A stretch of 64,000 nt of DNA from Thermoguttaceae bacterium (GCA_017405595.1 JAFRAC010000015.1:62001-126000), one strand, 5' to 3'. Shown: positions 1-8,726, numbered from the stretch's first letter. A program made the numbers and translations. Notes: generated from the letters alone by a model not told the origin.

Positions 1-434
1 ACACGCGCGCCGATTTCGGCGAGTCTCTTTTGGGGGTAATTCAATCCCCAGAGCCGGTTCAGGCCGGCAATGACCGCCGCGGCGTCGGAAGAGCCGCCTC
101 CGAGCCCCGCTTCCGACGGGATTCGTTTGACCAGCCGGATCGAAACCGGCATCGTAACAGCGGATTCCTCGGCCAGGGCGCGCGCTCCCCTGACGGCAAG
201 ATTCCGATCGTCGGCCGGAATCACGGCCGAAAGATCGCGCCCCGCCTCATCGACACAGGCGAGCCGGACGCCGCTTGCGCCGCGGCCGGGAATCTCGATG
301 GTCAGATCGTCATAGAGGGAGATCGGCGCTGTGACGGTCAGGATGTTGTGATAGCCGTCGGGGCGCCGGTCCAGAACCTCGAAAAAGAGGTTCAGCTTGG
401 CCGGCGCACGGAGCTCAATCGAGGACGATTTCAT
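1..434 (-). CDS. ispE: 4-diphosphocytidyl-2-C-methyl-D-erythritol kinase, N-terminal part (runs off window)
   Basis: IspE phosphorylates CDP-methylerythritol in the MEP isoprenoid pathway in the cytosol. The frame opens with ATG at 434 and stays open to base 1, so about 144 residues are visible and the C-terminus lies outside. It shows the GHMP-kinase features: PAKLNL at residues 11-16, RPDGYH near 24-29 and the glycine-rich ATP loop GLGGGSSDAA at 110-119, which is the IspE signature. It follows the iron-sulfur flavoprotein gene on the same strand after a 63-base gap, so the two may be cotranscribed. The identification is secure from the motifs; only the missing end is unknown. Confidence 0.93.
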   Translation of the reverse strand, partial: MKSSSIELRAPAKLNLFFEVLDRRPDGYHNILTVTAPISLYDDLTIEIPGRGASGVRLACVDEAGRDLSAVIPADDRNLAVRGARALAEESAVTMPVSIRLVKRIPSEAGLGGGSSDAAAVIAGLNRLWGLNYPQKRLAEIGAR

Positions 435-497
435 CTTTTCTCTTTTCGGCGGAATGCCGGCGGCTTCCGTTCCGCAGCGGGGGCGGAGGAAAGCCTG

Positions 498-1061
498 TCA
501 GAATTTCTTTAAGAGCCAGGCGATGTTTTCGGCGAGGGTGTCGAGCGTCTGAATCCCTTCGGCATCGCGGCCGGCTTCCCCTTTTTCTTTGCCGGTCAGA
601 ACGTTCCAGTACGAAGAACCGGGAACAATCATCTCGGAAGCGAGGAAGAACATGTTGATTTGGGCAAAGGTGAAATTCTGCCCGGCGCGGCGCGCCACCG
701 CGACCGAAGCGCCGATCTTGCGCCGGAGAAAGTTCCCGCCCCTCCGCGCAACGGAACCGACGCGGCCGATGAGCGCCATCAGCTGGGGGGTCGCCGAACC
801 GAACCAGACCGGGGAACCGAGAATGATCGCATCGGACCGGGCAAACTTCGGCAGGAGAAGATCGAAATTCGGATCGGGAATCACACAGCCGCGGCCTTTG
901 GCGCACTCGTAGCAGGCCGCGCACGGCTTAACCGGAAACTCCGCAAGGGAAACGAACTCGGTTTCGACCCCCGACCGGGCAAGACCGGCAAGAACACGCT
1001 GAACCGCAATATCTGTATTGCCGGCCCGACGCGGACTGCCGGAAACACCGAGCGCTTTCAC
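498..1061 (-). CDS. iron-sulfur flavoprotein / NADPH-dependent FMN reductase family
   Basis: This 187-residue protein has the flavodoxin-like fold of the FMN reductase family. The N-terminal GSPR (8-11) followed by GNT is the FMN-phosphate loop. A compact cysteine cluster (C47, C50, C53, C59; CxxCxxC then C) matches the 4Fe-4S site of archaeal and bacterial iron-sulfur flavoproteins (Isf). LGSPVWFGSATPQLMALIGR is the usual flavin-contact stretch. The family carries electrons, for example from ferredoxin to small oxidants; the substrate here cannot be told. It sits between rpmB and ispE on the same strand. A plain NAD(P)H oxidoreductase is the alternative, but the cysteine cluster favours Isf. 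Confidence 0.82.
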   Translation of the reverse strand: MKALGVSGSPRRAGNTDIAVQRVLAGLARSGVETEFVSLAEFPVKPCAACYECAKGRGCVIPDPNFDLLLPKFARSDAIILGSPVWFGSATPQLMALIGRVGSVARRGGNFLRRKIGASVAVARRAGQNFTFAQINMFFLASEMIVPGSSYWNVLTGKEKGEAGRDAEGIQTLDTLAENIAWLLKKF

Positions 1062-1097
1062 CCTGCGGACCCTTTAAAAGAACAGCAGAAAAAAAGA

Positions 1098-1361
1098 CTA
1101 CTTGGCGGCAGGAGCGAGGGCCTTGGCCTGAACACGGCGGGTGACCGCGCCGCAGCGGAGGCACTGGGTGCAGACGCGCACGGTTTTGTTGGTGCCGTTT
1201 TCGGTCGTGATACGGACGCTCTGAAGATTGGGACGGAACTCACGGCGGGTGATGCCGGTGACCTTGGTACCAACCCCCTTGAGGCGTTTCGCGCGCCCGC
1301 GGGTAGTCATCTGATTGCCGATCTGACGGCCTTTTCCACAAATTTCACAAATCCGAGACAT
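1098..1361 (-). CDS. rpmB: 50S ribosomal protein L28
   Basis: L28 is a small protein of the large ribosomal subunit. The start chosen is ATG at 1361 (MSRICEICGK), with AAGGG about 8 bases upstream; an in-frame TTG two codons earlier is less likely. The 87-residue protein contains CxxC at C5/C8 and a second cysteine group at C64, C67 and C70, so it is the zinc-ribbon (cysteine-containing) form of L28. The order L28 residues GKGRQIGNQ and FRPNLQ are typical. It has its own strong promoter at 1413-1440 and probably starts the transcript that continues into the flavoprotein and ispE genes. Confidence 0.95.
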   Translation of the reverse strand: MSRICEICGKGRQIGNQMTTRGRAKRLKGVGTKVTGITRREFRPNLQSVRITTENGTNKTVRVCTQCLRCGAVTRRVQAKALAPAAK

Positions 1362-1412
1362 TTTCAATTCCCTTAATGGTGAGGGTGTTTGCTTTTAAGA
1401 TAGCTTCGGTAG

Positions 1413-1440
1413 ATTATAGGGCCGATTCAATAAGCGGCAA
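1413..1440 (-). promoter_or_regulatory. promoter of rpmB
   Basis: On the minus strand TTGCCG, 16 bases, then a perfect TATAAT. The -10 lies about 50 bases upstream of the rpmB ATG. Confidence 0.7.
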
Positions 1441-1544
1441 GGGGGGCAAGGAAAAACTTCCCGGAACGCCCCTTCCCGGCCGGCGGGGATTTCATCCCCC
1501 GGCCGCCCGGGGCCGTCCCGCACGGGAAAGCGGGACAGGCTGAA

Positions 1545-1892
1545 CTATTTGACCCGGTTTTGAGAATCGACTTTGACGACCTTCGCCTGATAGCCGGCGA
1601 GCTCTTCCGGGGAATACTGGGCGTAGGTGATGATCACCAGAATGTCGCCGACAACCCCGGCACGGGCAGCCGGACCGTTGAGCATGACGGTACCGCTCCC
1701 CCGGGGAGCCTCGATCGCGTAGGTGACCAGCCGCTGCCCGTTATTGACGTTCAGCACCTGGACCTGCTCGCCGGGAAGGATTTCGGCGGCTTCGAGCAGC
1801 CCGGCGTCGATGGCGATGCTCCCCTCGTAGTGGAGATCGCAGCCGGTGAGGGTGGCCCGGTGGATTTTCGACTTTAACATGGTTCGAAACAT
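1545..1892 (-). CDS. panD: aspartate 1-decarboxylase
   Basis: PanD makes beta-alanine from aspartate for pantothenate and CoA synthesis. It is made as a proenzyme that cleaves itself between Gly24 and Ser25 to form the pyruvoyl cofactor; HYEGS is present at 21-25, and the N-terminus MFRTMLKSKIHR matches the family. The start at ATG 1892 (115 residues) is preferred over an in-frame extension to 1961 because the family begins at this point and GGAAGG lies upstream. Length is close to the usual 115-140. Downstream 1430-1540 holds GC-rich inverted repeats that may end the transcript before the rpmB promoter. Confidence 0.95.
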   Translation of the reverse strand: MFRTMLKSKIHRATLTGCDLHYEGSIAIDAGLLEAAEILPGEQVQVLNVNNGQRLVTYAIEAPRGSGTVMLNGPAARAGVVGDILVIITYAQYSPEELAGYQAKVVKVDSQNRVK

Positions 1893-1935
1893 GGCTTCTG
1901 TTTCCTTCCGGAAGTAAAGACCAAAGGACCACCGA

Positions 1936-1961
1936 ATTATACGCGTTTTTTTCCTTTTCAA
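1936..1961 (-). promoter_or_regulatory. probable promoter of panD
   Basis: Perfect TATAAT on the minus strand (1936-1941) 44 bases upstream of the panD start. A TTGAAA lies only 14 bases further upstream, so the -35 assignment is uncertain. Confidence 0.5.
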
Positions 1962-2036
1962 AAGACCCGGCGTTCCGGCCCTTCCGGGGGGCCTCGAATC
2001 CCGCCGGTTTAAGCGCGAAAAGGGGGACGGACCCGA

Positions 2037-2064
2037 TTGACAATTTTCCGACCCGCGGTAAATT
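2037..2064 (+). promoter_or_regulatory. promoter of the str operon
   Basis: TTGACA at 2037-2042, 16 bases, TAAATT at 2059-2064, then about 85 bases of leader to rpsL. The 12-base stretch TTGACAATTTTC recurs exactly at the fliI promoter (7318). Confidence 0.6.
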
Positions 2065-2150
2065 GGTTAAAGTCCCCTTATTCTGCGCAGGGGGCTGTCA
2101 CCAAAACATTGGTTGTTAGCGAGAATCCATTTTTTAGAAAGAGAGCTTGA

Positions 2151-2540
2151 ATGCCGACCATTAACCAGTTGGTTCGCAAGAACCGGAAGCAGCAGCACAG
2201 CTTCAGCAAATCCGTCGTTCTGGAGAAATGCTCCCAGAAGCGCGGCGTTTGCCTTCTTGTCCGTACGATGCAGCCCAAGAAGCCGAATTCCGCGCTTCGC
2301 CGCATCACGCGTGTCCGCCTTTCGAACGGGAAAGAAGTTACCGTCTATATCCCGGGCGAAGGGCACAAACTTCAAGAGCACTCGATCGTGCTGATCCGCG
2401 GCGGCCGAGTCCGCGATCTGCCGGGTGTTCGTTATCAGGTCATCCGCGGCACCCTCGACGCCACCGGCGTTGACGGCCGCCGTCAGGCGCGCAGCCGTTA
2501 CGGCGCCAAACGCGGCGCGGCTCCCGCCAAGAAAAAGTAA
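2151..2540 (+). CDS. rpsL: 30S ribosomal protein S12
   Basis: S12 lies at the decoding centre of the small subunit. The 129-residue protein has the conserved loop PKKPNSALR (42-50; Lys43 and Lys44 both present), [11 protein letters not shown] (68-78) and [12 protein letters not shown]. At position 88 it has arginine where E. coli has lysine; K88R in E. coli-type S12 is a known streptomycin-resistance change. Asp89, the usual methylthiolation site, is kept. The C-terminus ends in a short basic tail. ATG start has GAAAGAGAG upstream. First gene of the str operon. Confidence 0.98.
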   Translation: MPTINQLVRKNRKQQHSFSKSVVLEKCSQKRGVCLLVRTMQPKKPNSALRRITRVRLSNGKEVTVYIPGEGHKLQEHSIVLIRGGRVRDLPGVRYQVIRGTLDATGVDGRRQARSRYGAKRGAAPAKKK

Positions 2541-2690
2541 GTTTCACACACACACCGTTTTGATTCCCCTTTGGCCGGGGAGCCCGGTTCCGATTGAGAA
2601 AGCGGTTTTTATAACAGCAGCCCGTCGGAGTATTTTTCGGAAAAGGCTCGCAGCCGGCAGTCAAAACCTAAAGATTGAAAGAGTAAAAAG

Positions 2691-3158
2691 ATGGGAAAAA
2701 TTACCGCCAGTAAAAAGCAGCTGAAACCGGATCCGGTCTACGGTTCCCTTTTGGCAAGCAAGTTCATCAACTGCCTGATGTGGGACGGCAAAAAGACGGC
2801 CGCGCAGAAGATCTTCTATGAAGCTCTCCAGATTCTCGCTGAAAAAGTCGCGGACGTCCCGTCGATCGAGGTCTTCACGACCGCGCTGGAAAACGTGAAA
2901 CCCGCGATCGAAGTCCGTTCGAAGCGCGTCGGCGGCGCCTCGTATCAGGTCCCGATGCCGGTTCGCGCCAACCGCGCCCAGTCGCTGAGCATCCGCTGGA
3001 TCCTGGCGGCGGTCCGCGATAAGAAAGGTCAGCCGAGCGCTCAGAAGCTCGCCGCTGAACTTCTGGCCGCCTACAACAAAGAAGGCGTGGCGTTCACCAA
3101 ACGCGAAAACGTCCACAAGATGGCCGAAGCCAACAAAGCGTTCGCGCACTTCGCGTGA
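2691..3158 (+). CDS. rpsG: 30S ribosomal protein S7
   Basis: S7 nucleates assembly of the 30S head and contacts the E-site tRNA. The 155-residue product is full length and shows the standard core: [14 protein letters not shown] near residues 23-36, [24 protein letters not shown] near 85-108 and the C-terminal basic helix ending in [11 protein letters not shown]. It follows rpsL after 150 bases with no recognisable gene in the gap. A hairpin terminator lies just downstream, before fusA. Confidence 0.98.
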   Translation: MGKITASKKQLKPDPVYGSLLASKFINCLMWDGKKTAAQKIFYEALQILAEKVADVPSIEVFTTALENVKPAIEVRSKRVGGASYQVPMPVRANRAQSLSIRWILAAVRDKKGQPSAQKLAAELLAAYNKEGVAFTKRENVHKMAEANKAFAHFA

Positions 3159-3185
3159 TCGGCTTTGCCCGTATCCCCAAAACAA

Positions 3186-3220
3186 GAGACCGATATCGCT
3201 CCGATACCGGTCTCTCGTTT
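3186..3220 (+). terminator. hairpin between rpsG and fusA (terminator or attenuator)
   Basis: GAGACCG (3186-3192) and TATCG (3194-3198) pair with CGATA (3202-3206) and CGGTCTC (3208-3214) around a CTC loop with one A/C mismatch, followed by TCGTTTTAT. It sits 24 bases before the fusA start, so it may lower fusA expression relative to the ribosomal proteins. Confidence 0.6.
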
Positions 3221-3243
3221 TATCAAACACCGAAGACAGACCG

Positions 3244-5349
3244 ATGGCAAAACAGAATCAGAAAAACACCCGCGATTTAAAGCAATTGCGCAACATCGGG
3301 GTGATTGCCCATATCGACGCCGGCAAAACGACGGTGACCGAGCGAATGCTCTATTACTCGGCGTTTGTCCATCGGGTCGGAATGGTCGATAACGGCACCA
3401 CGGTTACGGACTTCGATCCGGAAGAGCGTGAACGGGGAATCACCATCAATTCGGCCTGTGTAACGTTCCGCTGGAAAGACTGGGATATCAACCTCATCGA
3501 CACCCCCGGCCACGTCGATTTCACCGCCGAGGTCGAACGCGCGCTCCGCGTTCTCGACGGCGGCGTGGTGGTCTTCAGCGCCCGCGAAGGGGTCGAGGCC
3601 CAGAGCGAAACGGTCTGGCGCCAGGCCGACCGCTACCACGTTCCCCGCATCGCGTTCATCAACAAGCTGGACCGCGATGGGGCCGACTTCTACGGCACGG
3701 TCGATGAAATCCGCGAACGGCTCGGCGCCGAGCCGCTCATTATCGCGATCCCGGTCGGCGCCGGTCCGCCCCACGTTCCCGAAGCGTTCCGCGGCACCAT
3801 CGACCTGGTCTCGATGAAACAGCTCACGTTCGACGCCGAAAGCCGGGGCGAGAAGATCCTCTATTCCGACATCGAAGAGCCGATGCGGAAAGAGGCGCAG
3901 TTCTACCGCGACAAGCTCCTCGACCAGCTTTCGATGTTCAGCGACGAGCTGACCGAACTGCTCCTCGCCGAAGAGGAGATTTCCGAAGAGATGATCCGCG
4001 CGGTCATCCGCAGCGCGGTTCTCGCCGATATGGGTGTGCCGGTCCTCTGCGGTTCCGCGCTGGACGGAATCGGCGTTCAGCCGGTCATGGACGCGGTGGG
4101 GTACTACCTTCCTTCGCCGCTCGACGTCCCTCCGGTCGAGGGGACCGACCCGAACCGTCCCGACGATCCGGTCACGATCCGCCGGCCCGATCCGGAAGAG
4201 CCGTTCTGCGCTCTTCTGTTCAAGGTCGTTTCGGACCGGCACGGCGACCTGAACTATCTGCGGGTCTATTCCGGCAAACTGACCTCCAACTCCCGCGTGC
4301 TGAACCCGCGCGGCGATAAAAAAGAGAACATTCCGCAAATTTGGCGGATTCAGGCCGACCACCGCGAACAGGTCGAAGAGGTTTCGGCCGGCGACATCTG
4401 CGGCGTCATCGGACTGCGGTTCAGCGCGACGGGCGACACGCTCTGCGATGTCAAGGCGCCGATCATTCTGGAGTCGATCACATTCCCGGAAACCGTGGTT
4501 TCGATGGCCATCGAACCCGATTCCGCCGAGGAATACAAAAAACTCAAGACGGTGCTCGAAATGATGCGCCGCCAGGATCCGACCTTCAAGGCGGTCGAAA
4601 ACGAGGAGACCGGCCAGACGCTGATCAGCGGGATGGGCGAACTCCATCTGGAAGTGATCAAGCACCGGCTTCTCCGCGAGTTCAAGCTGAACGTGCGCGT
4701 ACACAATCCGCGCGTCAGTTACCGCGAAACGATCCAGAACCCCGCCGAGGTTACCGGAGTCTGCCAGCGGAACATTGCCGGCTCCCGGCACTGGGCCGAG
4801 GTCACGCTCCGTTTCGAGCCCCTTTCGGAAGAGCACCAGAAAGTCGAAGTCCGCTGCGAGTACACCGGCGATCTGCCGAAACCGGAGTTTCGCGACATCA
4901 TCCTGGAATCGATGCGCGAAGAGGGGGAAGCGGGCGGTTCGCTCGGTTTTCCGCTCACCCGGCTCCGGATCACCTTTACCGGCGGGTCGTTCAGCGAAAA
5001 CGAAACGAGTGAAGCGGCGCTCCGGATCGCCGTTGCCGACGCCTGCCGCAAAGGGCTGGCCGAAGGGGGAATCGTCCTGCTGGAGCCGATCATGCGTCTG
5101 GAGGTCTCGACGCCCGACGAGTATGTCGGCGACATTGTCAGCGATCTGAACCAGCGGCACGGAATCGTCACCCGGACGCACAACCGCGGCAAACTGACGG
5201 TGATCGAGGCTGAAACTCCGCTGGGGAACCTGTTCGGCTATACATCGGCAATGCGCGGGCTGAGCCAGGGGCGCGCCTCGGCGTCGATGGAACCGCTCAA
5301 TTACCGGCCCGCCTCGGCCGAAGTGTTAAAAACGTTTATGCTGGAGTAA
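3244..5349 (+). CDS. fusA: elongation factor G
   Basis: EF-G is the GTPase that drives translocation on the ribosome. The 701-residue protein has the P-loop AHIDAGKT (22-29), the G3 box DTPGHVD (86-92), NKLD (140-143) and the G5 box GSAL, then the four C-terminal domains. The C-terminus departs from the usual fusA ending: GYTSAMRGLSQGRASASMEP replaces the typical SMTQGRATYSMEF. This resembles, by my reading, the alternative EF-G lineages (spd type) known from planctomycetes and spirochaetes, but a phylogeny is needed. No tuf gene follows; instead the metXW gene starts 8 bases downstream, so the two are almost certainly cotranscribed. Confidence 0.94.
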   Translation: MAKQNQKNTRDLKQLRNIGVIAHIDAGKTTVTERMLYYSAFVHRVGMVDNGTTVTDFDPEERERGITINSACVTFRWKDWDINLIDTPGHVDFTAEVERALRVLDGGVVVFSAREGVEAQSETVWRQADRYHVPRIAFINKLDRDGADFYGTVDEIRERLGAEPLIIAIPVGAGPPHVPEAFRGTIDLVSMKQLTFDAESRGEKILYSDIEEPMRKEAQFYRDKLLDQLSMFSDELTELLLAEEEISEEMIRAVIRSAVLADMGVPVLCGSALDGIGVQPVMDAVGYYLPSPLDVPPVEGTDPNRPDDPVTIRRPDPEEPFCALLFKVVSDRHGDLNYLRVYSGKLTSNSRVLNPRGDKKENIPQIWRIQADHREQVEEVSAGDICGVIGLRFSATGDTLCDVKAPIILESITFPETVVSMAIEPDSAEEYKKLKTVLEMMRRQDPTFKAVENEETGQTLISGMGELHLEVIKHRLLREFKLNVRVHNPRVSYRETIQNPAEVTGVCQRNIAGSRHWAEVTLRFEPLSEEHQKVEVRCEYTGDLPKPEFRDIILESMREEGEAGGSLGFPLTRLRITFTGGSFSENETSEAALRIAVADACRKGLAEGGIVLLEPIMRLEVSTPDEYVGDIVSDLNQRHGIVTRTHNRGKLTVIEAETPLGNLFGYTSAMRGLSQGRASASMEPLNYRPASAEVLKTFMLE

Positions 5350-5357
5350 CGTTCTTT

Positions 5358-7172
5358 ATGTCCGAAGATTTTTTCGAGAGCAGCGACAGTGACCGCTCCA
5401 ACAGACCTCTGCTGCATGCCGAGAGCTGGACTCTTCCCGGGCCCCTTTCGCTCGTCGGCGGGGGCCGGCTCGAAAAAGTCACCGTTGTCTACGAGACATA
5501 CGGCACGCTGAACGCCGAAAAGAGCAACGCCCTCTTTATCTGCCACGCCCTTTCGGGAGATTCGCATGTCGCTTCCCACGACGAAAACGACGATCCCGGC
5601 TGGTGGGAAATGATGGTCGGAAAAGGAAAGCCGATCGACACAACCCGCTATTTTGTGATCTGCGCGAACATTCTGGGGGGGTGCCGCGGCACGACCGGGC
5701 CCGAAGACGTCAATCCGGAAACGGGCGTGTCGTACGGGCAGGATTTCCCCTCGATCAGCATCGCCGACATCGTCAACGTGAACCACAAGCTGGTCTGCGA
5801 ACATTTCGGGATTCCCCGCCTGTTCGCGCTGGTCGGCGGTTCGCTCGGCGGATTCATGGCGCTGGACTGGGCCATCCGGTACCCCGACTCGATGCGCGCC
5901 AACATCATGATCGCCACCGGCGCGCGCCTTTCGCAGCAGTCGCGGGCATTCGACGTGATCGCGCGCAACGCAATCACCAGCGACCCGAACTTCTGCGGCG
6001 GCCAGTATTACGACAAGCCGGTCGGCCCGAAAAAAGGGCTCGCGATCGCCCGCCAGCTCGGCCATATCACCTATCTTTCCCGGGAGGCGATGAACCGCAA
6101 GAGCGAGTCGGACCGCAAGGTCGAGTCCCCGTTCGAGACGATCTATCCCGTCGGCTCGTATCTGGCGCACCAGGGGGACAAATTCGTCGAACGGTTCGAC
6201 GCGAACAGCTACTGCACGCTCTCGAAAGCCCTCGACGACTACAACCAGTCGCAGACGTTCGAAATGCTGACCGACGAAATCCGCCAATCGAAATGCCGGT
6301 GGCTCTGTGTCAGTTTCTCTTCGGACTGGCTCTTTATTCCGTCCCAGACCAAAGAGATTGTCGATGCGCTTCTGGCCGCTGATAAAGAAGTCAGTTACTG
6401 CAATGTGGCAAGCCAGGCGGGGCACGACGGGTTCCTTCTCAAGCCGGAAATCGACTTTTACGGGCAGCTCGTCAGCGCGTTCCTCCTCAATATGGAATCG
6501 GATTCCCGAAGCGGCGCGCCTCGCTCCGGCCGCGGTTCGGCCCGTCCGGCCGAAAAGCCGCCGGCTGTCCGCGGCAAAAACGACCGCATCGACCTCGACC
6601 GGATCATCGAGCTGATTCCCGCCGACAAATCGATCCTTGACCTCGGCTGCGGAAAAGGGGAACTTCTTCTCCGGCTTGCGCAGCGGGGCGAAAAGACGCT
6701 CGTCGGCGTCGAGCTGGAACAGCGGTATATCCTGCAGTGCGTTCAGCACGACCTGAACGTCATTCACACCGACATGGACCAGGGGCTTCAGTCGTTCCGG
6801 GACGGCCAGTTCGATTATGTCGTCCTCTCGAAGACGCTTCAGACGGTGCGGAACGTCGAGCTCGTGCTCGAAGAGATGCTCCGGGTCGGAAAGACCGCGC
6901 TCGTCAGTTTTCCGAATTTCGGCTACCACCGGTTCCGCACCCAGCTCGAGATGTTCGGCACCGCCCCGCAGACCGATACGCGTCCCGGCCGCAAATGGTT
7001 TAATACCAGCGACGTCCGTTTCCTGACGATTGCCGATTTCCGCGCCCTCTGCAACGAGAAGCGTTACCGGATTCAGAAGATGATCGCGCTCGATACCGCG
7101 CACCAGATCGAGATTCCGGAAGAGGAAGCGAACGTGCGCGCCGACATCGCCATCGTGACCCTGACAAAATAA
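5358..7172 (+). CDS. metX: homoserine O-acetyltransferase fused to MetW
   Basis: MetX activates homoserine with acetyl-CoA (or succinyl-CoA in some members) for methionine synthesis. Residues 20-375 are an alpha/beta-hydrolase MetX domain with nucleophile Ser162 in GGSLGG, Asp323 in SSDWLF and His356 in AGHDGFL. After a Ser/Arg/Pro/Ala-rich linker (about 382-405), residues 410-604 are a MetW domain with the methyltransferase-like motif ILDLGCGKGELL (426-437). metX and metW are usually separate neighbouring genes; here there is no stop or frameshift between them. It follows fusA by 8 bases and ends at a strong terminator. Confidence 0.93.
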   Translation: MSEDFFESSDSDRSNRPLLHAESWTLPGPLSLVGGGRLEKVTVVYETYGTLNAEKSNALFICHALSGDSHVASHDENDDPGWWEMMVGKGKPIDTTRYFVICANILGGCRGTTGPEDVNPETGVSYGQDFPSISIADIVNVNHKLVCEHFGIPRLFALVGGSLGGFMALDWAIRYPDSMRANIMIATGARLSQQSRAFDVIARNAITSDPNFCGGQYYDKPVGPKKGLAIARQLGHITYLSREAMNRKSESDRKVESPFETIYPVGSYLAHQGDKFVERFDANSYCTLSKALDDYNQSQTFEMLTDEIRQSKCRWLCVSFSSDWLFIPSQTKEIVDALLAADKEVSYCNVASQAGHDGFLLKPEIDFYGQLVSAFLLNMESDSRSGAPRSGRGSARPAEKPPAVRGKNDRIDLDRIIELIPADKSILDLGCGKGELLLRLAQRGEKTLVGVELEQRYILQCVQHDLNVIHTDMDQGLQSFRDGQFDYVVLSKTLQTVRNVELVLEEMLRVGKTALVSFPNFGYHRFRTQLEMFGTAPQTDTRPGRKWFNTSDVRFLTIADFRALCNEKRYRIQKMIALDTAHQIEIPEEEANVRADIAIVTLTK

Positions 7173-7204
7173 CCGGCCTGACGGCTTCGGTTCAGGTTTT
7201 GCCC

Positions 7205-7245
7205 GCCCGGCTCCGGCTCAGCTTTCCGGAGCCGGGCTTTCGTTT
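7205..7245 (+). terminator. terminator after metXW
   Basis: Perfect 12-base-pair stem GCCCGGCTCCGG (7205-7216) with CCGGAGCCGGGC (7226-7237), then TTTCGTTTTT. It closes the rpsL-rpsG-fusA-metXW transcript. Confidence 0.85.
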
Positions 7246-7317
7246 TTCCCCCTTCTTTTCGGGTCTCCCCTCCCCTTTTCCGCAAGCGGCCGGCCGCCGG
7301 CGCGGCAAATAATCTTC

Positions 7318-7343
7318 TTGACAATTTTCGCCGTAAAGATAAT
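7318..7343 (+). promoter_or_regulatory. probable promoter of fliI
   Basis: TTGACA at 7318-7323 and GATAAT at 7338-7343 with a short 14-base spacer; fliI begins 73 bases downstream. A flagellar sigma-28 site was looked for and not convincing. Confidence 0.45.
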
Positions 7344-7415
7344 ACTCCCCGCACGGCGGCGGAGCGGTCCGCCCGCACTCTTTCCGGGGCCGAACAAGCC
7401 GCATTAAACCGAACG

Positions 7416-8726
7416 ATGGAAATTCAAGAGTCAATCTACGACCAGATCAAAAGCGTGATGCCCGCCCGCATTGTCGGCAGCGTTGTGAGCACCAAAGGGC
7501 TCACCGTTTCGGCGACCGGGTTCCCCGCGCCGATCGGCGCGCTGGCCCAGATCAAACAGGCGGGCGGAGAACCGATCCCCGCCGAAGTGGTCGGTTTCCG
7601 CGACGACATTACCCTTCTCTGTTCGTACAGCGACCTGAACGGGATCCGCCGGGGAACACGGGTCGAGATGGTTCAGACGGTCCCCCGCCTCCGGGTCGGC
7701 GACGAGCTGCTGGGGCGGGTCGTCAACGCGTTCGGGGAAACTCTGGACGATCAGCCGAAACCGTTCCTCTCGCACCGGCTGCGGTACGACCGCCGTCCCC
7801 CCGACCCCTGCACGCGCCCCCGGATCGATACCGTCCTTTCGACCGGAATCCGCGCCATCGACGGGTTTCTGACCGTCGGCCAGGGACAGCGGATCGGCAT
7901 CTTTGCCGGAAGCGGGGTCGGCAAGAGCATGACGCTCGGCATGATGACCCGTTACACCGATGCCGATGTGATTGTGATCGGCCTGATCGGGGAACGGGGA
8001 AGAGAGGTCAACGATTTCATTGAACGGAACCTCGGTCCGGAAGAGAGACGCAAAAGCGTGGTCGTCGTTTCCACATCGAGCGAACCGGCGCTGATGCGTG
8101 TCCGCGCCGCGCAGGCGGCAATGACGATCGCCGAGTATTTCCGCGACCGCGGGAAAAACGTCCTCTTTCTGATCGATTCTGTCACACGATACGCGATGGC
8201 GCTGCGCGAGATCGGGCTCGCCGCCGGAGAGCCTCCGACCACCAAAGGATATCCGCCGAGCGTTTTTTCGGCGATTCCCCAGCTGGTCGAACGGGCCGGC
8301 CGCGCCCAAACCGGCTCGATCACCGCTTTTATTACCGTTCTGATCGAAGGGGACGATAAAGACGACCCGATCGGCGACGCGCTGCGGGGCCTTTTGGACG
8401 GGCACATCTGGCTTTCGCGCAAACTGAGTACGCGGGGCCATTATCCCGCGATCGACCCGCTCGAAAGCATCAGCCGGCTGATGCCCGACATCTGCACGCC
8501 CCGGCACCTGGAAGCGGTCAATGCGGTACGCCGTCTTTTGGGCGTTTACGCCGAAAACGAGGACCTCATTACCGTCGGCGCCTATCACACAGGAACAAAC
8601 CCGGAAATCGACCGCGCAATCCGGCTGAAACCGGCCATCGACGCGTGGCTCTGTCAGCGGACCGACGAGCCCTCGACTTTCCAGGACGCGCTTGCCGGAC
8701 TGCTGGAGATTGCCGGGCAAGAGTAA
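7416..8726 (+). CDS. fliI: flagellum-specific ATPase FliI
   Basis: FliI is the hexameric ATPase of the flagellar type III export apparatus and works with FliH and FliJ at the base of the flagellum. The 436-residue length is normal. The Walker A motif is GSGVGKS (165-171), the Walker B region ends in FLIDSVTRYA, and the DSVTRYAMALREIGLAAGEP stretch distinguishes FliI/SctN proteins from F1-ATPase beta subunits. The non-flagellar homologue SctN is the alternative, but fliH and fliF lie next to it. The gene runs toward fliH on the opposite strand; the 133-base gap contains a tandem TCTGAAATCAG repeat (8754-8775). Confidence 0.95.
   Translation: MEIQESIYDQIKSVMPARIVGSVVSTKGLTVSATGFPAPIGALAQIKQAGGEPIPAEVVGFRDDITLLCSYSDLNGIRRGTRVEMVQTVPRLRVGDELLGRVVNAFGETLDDQPKPFLSHRLRYDRRPPDPCTRPRIDTVLSTGIRAIDGFLTVGQGQRIGIFAGSGVGKSMTLGMMTRYTDADVIVIGLIGERGREVNDFIERNLGPEERRKSVVVVSTSSEPALMRVRAAQAAMTIAEYFRDRGKNVLFLIDSVTRYAMALREIGLAAGEPPTTKGYPPSVFSAIPQLVERAGRAQTGSITAFITVLIEGDDKDDPIGDALRGLLDGHIWLSRKLSTRGHYPAIDPLESISRLMPDICTPRHLEAVNAVRRLLGVYAENEDLITVGAYHTGTNPEIDRAIRLKPAIDAWLCQRTDEPSTFQDALAGLLEIAGQE

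Noticed and set aside
3277..5181. 634-codon open frame antisense to fusA
   Set aside because: It mirrors a certain gene; high-GC codon use keeps the reverse frame free of stops. The translation is rich in Arg/Asp/Gly with no motif.
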